Shown one piece after another: positions 58,006 through 64,000 of a stretch of DNA of 64,000 nucleotides (position 1 is its first letter; every line of letters starts with the position of its first letter). Origin of the DNA: Emmonsiellopsis sp. PD_33. Taxonomy: Eukaryota > Ascomycota > Eurotiomycetes > Onygenales > Ajellomycetaceae. The position numbers were made by a program, and so were the translations under genes. The stretch lies in NCBI GenBank assembly GCA_032988165.1, contig JANTQF010000006.1:1-64000 (forward strand), written 5' to 3'. The notes under the pieces are model-generated. The model worked only from the letters and a program-made list of their open reading frames with translations. It made no database searches and was not told the origin of the DNA.

Positions 58006-58683
58006 GCCTGCCTGGGCTAAAATAACCAATTAAATTATGCCCCATGCAGACCCCTTGACTTACAGTCTGTTGAGATTTTATAATCATATTGTATGGCAAA
58101 CCAGATATTATATGCATGTTTTATAATTAGTAGATGATGTCTCTTTAGCTGATTTAGATATCTAGCTGTTCTGGAGTTATTAACTATGGTTTATTCATGT
58201 ATGTGACTAAATGGCAGGCCAGACACAAATATATATATATATATGTAATGATAATCCTACTAGCATTACAAGCTGTCAGTCAATTAATGGGATGAGCAAT
58301 TCACATAATCTCTACAAGTTAATCAGATGAGGGAATATGCCTGATTCCTATGATTTGATTGAATTAAAACCAGCTGAGATGCCATTGTGGGCAAAAAGGA
58401 GGATATTAAAGAGGAGGTCACAAAGGGGGTTGAAGTCATCAGCTGTTAGTACTATTATTAGCTATTACTACTATTATTCATTAGTGCATTGAAAAACACA
58501 CTCAAAGTAAAGATCCATTATTATCTAGGCTGATGTATGTAATCTACTCTATTTTAATATTATATATTATTTTGATATTATACATTATTTTGATATTGAA
58601 CATCCTCAATTAATTCTAACATTATCAAAACAAGTAGTCATCTAAAGCATCTAATACTCATTATCTGCTGTATATCATGTCTG
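58006..58683. other. AT-rich, no gene seen
   Basis: It includes a TA run at 58230-58243 and TATTATTTTGATATTATACATTA repeats near 58558-58600. Nothing else is identified. Confidence 0.3.
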
Positions 58684-59157
58684 GTGCCTCTGAAGTCTAT
58701 TTCTACATCTTATACAATTAGCTATTACATCTATGATCCATCCCATTCTCTACTCATATATCAGATTCTTATTGTCCTAAATTGCCTGAATATTCACATT
58801 GTCCATCATCTCATTGCTAATAAGGTCTCTAAGCTCATTTTTGTTGTCTGCTACTTATGCATATATGTCATAGTTATCATAGATAATGGTAGTAGACTTG
58901 GAGGGCCACAGGTGCCAGTAGGATACAACTTAAAGATCAGATCTAGCAGTATCCCACTCATTTCATCCATTGAGAAGATTGGTACTACTAATATTGCTAC
59001 CTCTATTCCTGTATGTCTTCTCTACCATCCACTGAATCTACTTGTTGCTGAAATAGTATTAGTGACTGAACTGACTCAGCAGTTCATATTTATAGTAGTA
59101 GAAATTTCCTCAGAAATAGTAGAAATAATACTCATCCTTACCTTTAGTCTTCTATAA
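58684..59157 (+). pseudogene. Open frame of uncertain reality (157 residues)
   Basis: The plus-strand frame from ATG 58684 is open for 157 residues, long for this window, and readable sequence continues past it to the MITE at 59407. It is rich in Ile, Leu and Val (IHIVHHLIANKVSKLIFVVC; FIFIVVEISSEIVEIILILT) and would suggest membrane segments. The minus strand of the same segment is also fairly open (for example PIFSMDEMSGILLDLIFKLY). I cannot say which strand was coding. No family is recognised. Confidence 0.25.
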
Positions 59158-59406
59158 CTTAATGCTGCCAGTGAAGTTCTGGCACAGCTCACAGCTCTAT
59201 CATTTCAGATAGGTAATAATTATTTTGTGATGTTCCTCTGCATTAACCAGTCACCAACTTGACTTAACTACAAAATAGATAGTCTGCCTGCATCCAGTAC
59301 AGGTAGATTGATCCTTAAACTCCATCATCTAATAGATTAAGAAATTCACCTCTTCTTGATTTCACAGCAGGTTAATGCATTCTGCACCATGTCAGTCAGA
59401 TCATCT

Positions 59407-59774
59407 TAGTGTTGTTTTTTTTCAGGTTCGGGTTGAAAAACCGCCTCAGGCGCCCACCCAAACAGGTTATCAGGTCAGGGGGGGTCAACCTGAAAAGCCT
59501 GTTGCAGGTTGGCACTAGTCCCAAATAGGCCTAGCACCGGCTGTATTAGGCTTAGCGCGTTTCAAATCCGGGTTAGCGTGCCAAGTCCCGACGCCACTAA
59601 CCGTATTGGGCGTGCGCCAAGCCTAATACGGCCGGCGCTAGGCCTATTTGGGACTAGTGCCAACCTGTCGGGTTTGAAAAAGCCCATTGGGTTTGGCGCC
59701 TCGGGCCCAACATAGGGCTTTTTTCTTTTCAGGTTTGAAACCCAGCAGGTTTGTGGGTCAGGTTTACAACACTA
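59407..59774. mobile_element. hAT-type MITE, copy 2 (368 bp, CpG-rich, young)
   Basis: The ends TAGTGTTG and CAACACTA form a perfect 8-bp terminal inverted repeat, with an 8-bp target duplication GATCATCT at 59399-59406 and 59775-59782. The interior is a large palindrome: GGTTGGCACTAGTCCCAAAT near 59507 recurs inverted near 59650-59670. It is identical in length to 17883-18250 and about 85 percent similar by eye, the differences being mainly transitions away from CpG. It retains dozens of CpG sites, while its surroundings have almost none. It therefore arrived after the mutational process acted here, or escaped it. Confidence 0.93.
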
Positions 59775-59782
59775 GATCATCT

Positions 59783-60788
59783 GATTGAGTGAATACTGTA
59801 ATTAAGCTTGGCAAGTAATTATCACTTACCAGGGTGAAAATGACATTAGCATCTAGATAATACTGGAAATGTCTCTAGAAGCTTATCATTAAGATAGATT
59901 CCATATTGCCACTTCAACCTAATAGCTGTTAAATATTAGCCAGTGCACACATATTATATCAAAATAGATCATATAGTATTAGTGGGTATATCTCTATCAG
60001 CCTCATCATTCAGGAGGAAGCCATGTTTGGTCAGATCATATTTAAAATGATAGGTTGCTCCTTATTTGCATGTGCCTCTCATATGAAATTAGTAGTTAAT
60101 GTCACTTTTTTTTAGTATTATATGGTGTGCACTAGGCATACTGCCTCTCTTCCCTGGCTCATATCACTGTGAGCAGGGATTTGATTGGCAATGATCATTT
60201 AGCCAGTATTTACAGTCCTTATTAGTTGACATGGTTTAAGTTGTTTTAGTATTGAATGTTATTTTGGTATTAGATGGTGTTTTAATATTAAATAGATAGT
60301 TGAAGTAAGGTTGCCTAATTAAAAGTATTAAATGAAAGTATCCTGATGAAAGTATTAAATGAAAGTGTCCTAATGAAAGTATTAAATGAAAGTATTCTAA
60401 TGAAAGCATCTGAGATTCTGAATGAAATCATGCAGATGAAAGCATATAAATAAAAGGTTCTAATGAAAGTGTTTGAATTAAACTAATGAAAGTCAAGTAA
60501 TCACATTATGAGGTTAAAGTTATTAAAAGAAGAGGGTCAAGTAATTATATAGTGAGGCTAACATTATCAGAATATAAAGATTTAGTGATAGTCTGTGGTG
60601 TGTTATATAGCTACCCCCATCTAATCTTATAAATAAAGTTAAACCTATTTAAGCTTTAGGGTTCAGCCCTTAGCTCAATTATTCACCTGAGAAGCCTACA
60701 AGCTTTTCAACTAACTTCTTGTAACACTATAACAGTCTAATCTATTACTAACTTATCACTACCACCTCACTGCCAACATCAGAAATTT
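59783..60788. other. AT-rich region with 27-bp tandem repeats
   Basis: At about 60323-60480 units of 27 bp (AGTATTAAATGAAAGTATCC plus TGATGAA) occur in tandem, first exact and then degenerate. No coding frame is recognised elsewhere. The region lies upstream of the SNF2 relic. Confidence 0.55.
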
Positions 60789-61009
60789 AGAGCTAACTTT
60801 AATAAAGAAGCTCAGCCAGTAAGTCATACTGTATCCTCTATTTATAATATTTTCATTCTGACCTTTACATCTAGCCTCAACTCATTGCTAACTTCCTACT
60901 ACCACCCTGCTAACTTTAGAGCTAACTTTAGTAAAGAAGCTTCAAGTCAGCTAGTAAGTCATACTGCATCCTTTATTTATAATATTTTCATTCTGATATT
61001 CATATCTAG
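60789..61009 (+). repeat. Tandem duplication just upstream of the SNF2 start
   Basis: The segment 60789-60874 recurs at 60918-61009 with a few transitions and a small indel: AGAGCTAACTTTARTAAAGA, then AGTAAGTCATACTG, then TTATAATATTTTCATTCTGA and CATATCTAG. The second copy ends seven bases before the ATG at 61016. Each has GTAAGTC and ends in CTAG, so these may be two alternative 5' introns (donor GTAAGT, acceptor TAG) or a duplicated promoter element. Confidence 0.7.
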
Positions 61010-61355
61010 GCCATCATGGATGCCCTATCCAATTAATAGATCAGTAAAGTTATGGGCTGTGCAGTACAGGATCTGAACCAGCTCAAGGCTAAATTCAATT
61101 AATAGCTTATAGTACCCTCTAATTACCATATAGTCAAGTAGGATACTAGCTATGAGAAGCAATTCAGAATCCACACCATCAATGAATGCATCAGTCAAGG
61201 CCTGTTAGATGTAATGGATATTCCTGCCAGATAGGCAGAGGAACCCCTTAATAATGATAGATGCATTATAGGTAGTTACCAGATTATCATTATTAACCTC
61301 TTTAGTAAATAAGTTTATATAATGACTTAGAAATATAGTAATAACCAGTAACCAT

Positions 61356-61446
61356 TCAATTCTAAAACAGCATTCAATTCTAAAACAGCATCTAATCCCA
61401 AAACACCATCTAATCCTAAAACACCATCTAATTCTAAAACATCCAT
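61356..61446 (+). repeat. 18-bp repeats coding KTPSNP hexapeptides
   Basis: Five units of CCTAAAACACCATCTAAT type read in frame in the SNF2 N-terminal region as SKTASNPKTPSNPKTPSN. Confidence 0.8.
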
Positions 61447-62121
61447 GCCAATCTATCCATCAGTTGAACCTAAAGAGCCCAGTCTTGAGTATCAGAAGCT
61501 CTCACTACTGACACAGTGAACCCCATCAGCATATCAATCAGAGAGACTAATAATAATGGCCAGTCACAGTAGTAATCATGGGTCTTTGCCACCCTTCACT
61601 TGTGCTTCAGATTTTGGAGCTACTAAATCAATGCTAAACATACTTGATAACTGAATCTAACATGTAGAGTTCCACACTATTAACTCTGTGGTGAATGAAG
61701 ACAACTAGCTCACTGTGTGTATACCAGTAGATCTAGCATCTTATGCAGCTGAGGGACTGAACCCAGTTAACCATCTTATAAAGGAGGATTATAGTAACTA
61801 GCTGAAAGAGCTGAAGAGTAATAGCATCATCCATTTCAACCTAGAGGCTCAGTAGGTCTTCCTTATAGATCTATACTATTCAGAATGATTAGTTGGTGTT
61901 AGAATCAGTCAAGTAACCTTATGAATTACTCAATGCAAGGCAGCCTTCTTTACAGATAGAGTAGTCAAACTAGATATATCATCACAGTAGTGAGCAGTTC
62001 AGTTTGAGATTCAGGAGAAATCTAACAAGCATAAACATCCAGCCAGCTTTGATGATGATGATGGCAACACTGAAGCTCTAAGATATAATACTATTCCTAC
62101 TATACCATTCAATGCTGAAAT

Positions 62122-62275
62122 AGATGATTTAATTTAAATAGATAATCTAATCCTAATAGATGATTCAATCCTAAAAGATGATCTAATCCTAAAAGATGAT
62201 TCAATCCCAAAAGATGATTCAATCCCAAAAGACAATCCAATCCCAAAAAACAATCCAATCTCAAAAGATGATTTA
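62122..62275 (+). repeat. 18-bp repeats coding DDSIPK hexapeptides
   Basis: About eight units of GATGATTCAATCCCAAAA type run in frame with the SNF2 relic, reading as DDSILK, DDLILK, DDSIPK, DNPIPK and NNPISK. The opposite strand is also open through the array but is a shadow. Confidence 0.85.
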
Positions 62276-64000
62276 CTGGTTGAGTTATCTCCCAAGGCAC
62301 CCACCTCCCCTGTCAATCCAGCCAGTAAGACAGAAGACAGTTAAATGATGATAGACCCCTTAATGTCCAGTCAGCAGGTCAAGTCATCTCCCAAGGTGCC
62401 TACATCTCTGGACAGTTCAACACTAAAAACTCCCACCCCAGAGGTCATTGTGATTCTGGATCCCAATGAGCAGCTAGAAATCAATATCAATAGTGCTTGG
62501 ATAGATGATATATATGATCTTGATGACACCAATCTAATTTCTCAAGTAGTAGACACAACAAGATGCCACTAACTCACTAAACATAATGAGAGTCTATTTA
62601 CCCACTTCTTCATATTTGAGGACAAGGCAGTGAACTATAAAAATTCCTTAACTAAAATTAAAATACTATATATGAAGAGGGCATTCTTCAGCTACCAGGC
62701 CTTTGCTGCATTCTGGATGCTGTTGGTGAACAATGAAGTGAGAGGGAGCATTTTAGGTGATAAGATGAGGCTTGGGAAAACTACTGAGTAGATTACCTAT
62801 ATTATTCTTAGGTCCTTACTAGCATTGAATTATGATTTAGTTAGGGAATCCTGAGAGTTCAATTCCAAAACAGCCTATGAATACCTTCAAAAAGATGCAG
62901 CTTCTACTACATCATGCCCAATGTAATCATAATGGCCCTTCAGGTGCCTCTATGCTGTGATTCAAGAGCTACACACCAATCAGAAGGCACTGCTGAAGAT
63001 GTGAAGAATCAGAAGGGGTTATTCTCTCATTATGGCCTCACCATCACTTCTATCTGTATGGGTTGATGAGTTTATAAATATTATTAACCCTAAGTCATCA
63101 TTGAAATTGTTTGTGCAGCCCTCTATCTCTTCTGAGAGTTTTATAGCTAAGAGGTTTAAGAAGTGCAGTCCAAGTGCTAAGGCATATCTGCTTTCATCCA
63201 TCTCTAAAGATTTTGTGCCCCATGCTAAGCTCAATGACTGTATGGTGCTGACAACACCATACATAATGAACTGTATGTGTTAAACCCTAATGTCAATGCT
63301 TGCATGGAACTGGAGACTACTGGTCCATGATGAATCTCATCTGGAGAAGGGTGACAATAGCATAACTATTTATAATTTTCATTTCATTCTGAATGGGATA
63401 AAGAAGAAACTCTGTGATGATGTTAAATCATCACTAACTGATCCTAATGTCTGATTGATGTTCAGAACTCTATTTGAGAAAGGCCCTTATAATTTACAGC
63501 ATTAGATGGGCCTTCTGGAAACCAATTATTAGTTGGAATCAGACATACTGCATCAGGCCTGTCAGGAGGAGTTTAAAAAGCTCAGCCAGGACACCTCTAC
63601 TGTACTAGGTAACTACATGAAGACTTATAGTATGATAGAAGCATCTGAGGCCCAACTGAGGGGATTTGCCTTTCTATTTGTATGGATTTTTGAATGCATT
63701 ATGATTCAGCAAGACACCAATTATAAATGGTTTGGCAAGAATATCATTGACCTCCCCCCACATGAGGACTGTGATATCAGAGTTAAATTAACTGATGCTC
63801 AAAAAGAAGCTATAAAGGGGATAGAGGTCAAAGCCATTGCAGCTATCAAGACAGCCTTTATGAATACCTATAACTTGTGGTTATAAAGAGGTAGAAAGGA
63901 TTTAGAACCAACCCTGCATATATCTATATTCTTCAAAAATTTTCACTGTACTTATATGCTAGTAATTTTCCCTGGAGCCATGAATATTATCTGATCCCAA

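Larger units (their letters stand above)
61016..64000 (+). pseudogene. SNF2-family helicase/ATPase, second relic (runs off window)
   Basis: The ATG at 61016 begins MDALSN. The N-terminal region holds two hexapeptide repeat tracts, KTPSNP (about 61356-61446) and DDSIPK (about 62122-62275), and Ser/Pro-rich linkers, then a helicase core. Walker A is GDKMRLGKT (62756-62782; DEMGLGKT usual). Motif Ia follows as MASPSLLSVWVDEF (63033-63075), and motif II is DESH (63329-63340; DEAH usual). The last part, 63533-63886, is open for 117 residues and ends in KAIAAIKTAFMNTYNLWL. The helicase lobe 2 is not in the window. Lys for Glu and Arg for Gly in Walker A are G-to-A type changes. It differs clearly in sequence from the SNF2 relic at 33485-36913. 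Confidence 0.75.

Noticed and set aside
62109..62316. Minus-strand GLNHLLGLDHLLG-type frames
   Set aside because: They are antisense shadows of the in-frame DDSIPK minisatellite in the SNF2 relic.

Overview
This window reads as a transposon graveyard from a filamentous fungus, most likely an ascomycete of the Pezizomycotina. Intron-sized gaps of 40-62 nt with GT...AG ends, chromodomain Ty3/gypsy elements and BED/hAT, Plavaka-type and SNF2-type genes support a fungal origin. Almost every coding region is broken, and aligned repeat copies differ mainly by transitions. CpG is nearly absent outside one small element. Stop codons inside recognisable frames are very often TAG where a CAG (Gln) codon is expected, or TGA where CGA (Arg) is expected. 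That is the signature of repeat-induced point mutation or methylation decay (CpA>TpA and CpG>TpG/CpA). The phylum is inference; no rRNA, intact tRNA or host housekeeping gene was seen.

Layout. (1) 1-3290: a long inverted repeat carries two divergent copies of an acidic-tailed coiled-coil gene around a decayed histone H3-like gene. (2) 3.5-6.1 kb: hAT transposase with a BED-like finger. (3) 6.4-19.4 kb: four copies of one chromovirus family (254-bp LTRs). Full-length copy D (12250-17796, TSD ATCTT) sits inside oppositely oriented copy C, which also holds a 368-bp hAT-type MITE. (4) 19.4-24.06 kb: unrecognised sequence, an acidic ORF and a truncated integrase-chromodomain relic. (5) 24.1-51.7 kb: a gene made of 27-residue (81-bp) repeats was split twice. 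One insertion is a 15.6-kb DNA element (24363-39939) with a Plavaka/CACTA-like transposase, a SNF2 helicase and about twenty copies of a 16-bp palindrome. The other is an 11.2-kb gypsy (39971-51190, 319-bp LTRs, TSD ATAT) that carries a dioxygenase-like gene 3' of integrase. Joining the flanks of both insertions restores the 81-bp repeat register. (6) 51.7-60.6 kb: mostly unrecognised decayed sequence with several tandem repeats, a second array of the 27-residue repeat in the opposite orientation, a small zinc-binding gene relic, and a young CpG-rich copy of the MITE. (7) 61.0-64.0 kb: a second, different SNF2 helicase relic running off the window.

The most interesting points are mobile elements carrying chromatin-type cargo (H3-like histone, two SNF2 ATPases, a dioxygenase-like protein, chromodomain integrases), the palindromic motif confined to the 15.6-kb element, and a shared core motif inside introns of unrelated genes. 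All identifications come from reading translations by eye; none was checked against a database.
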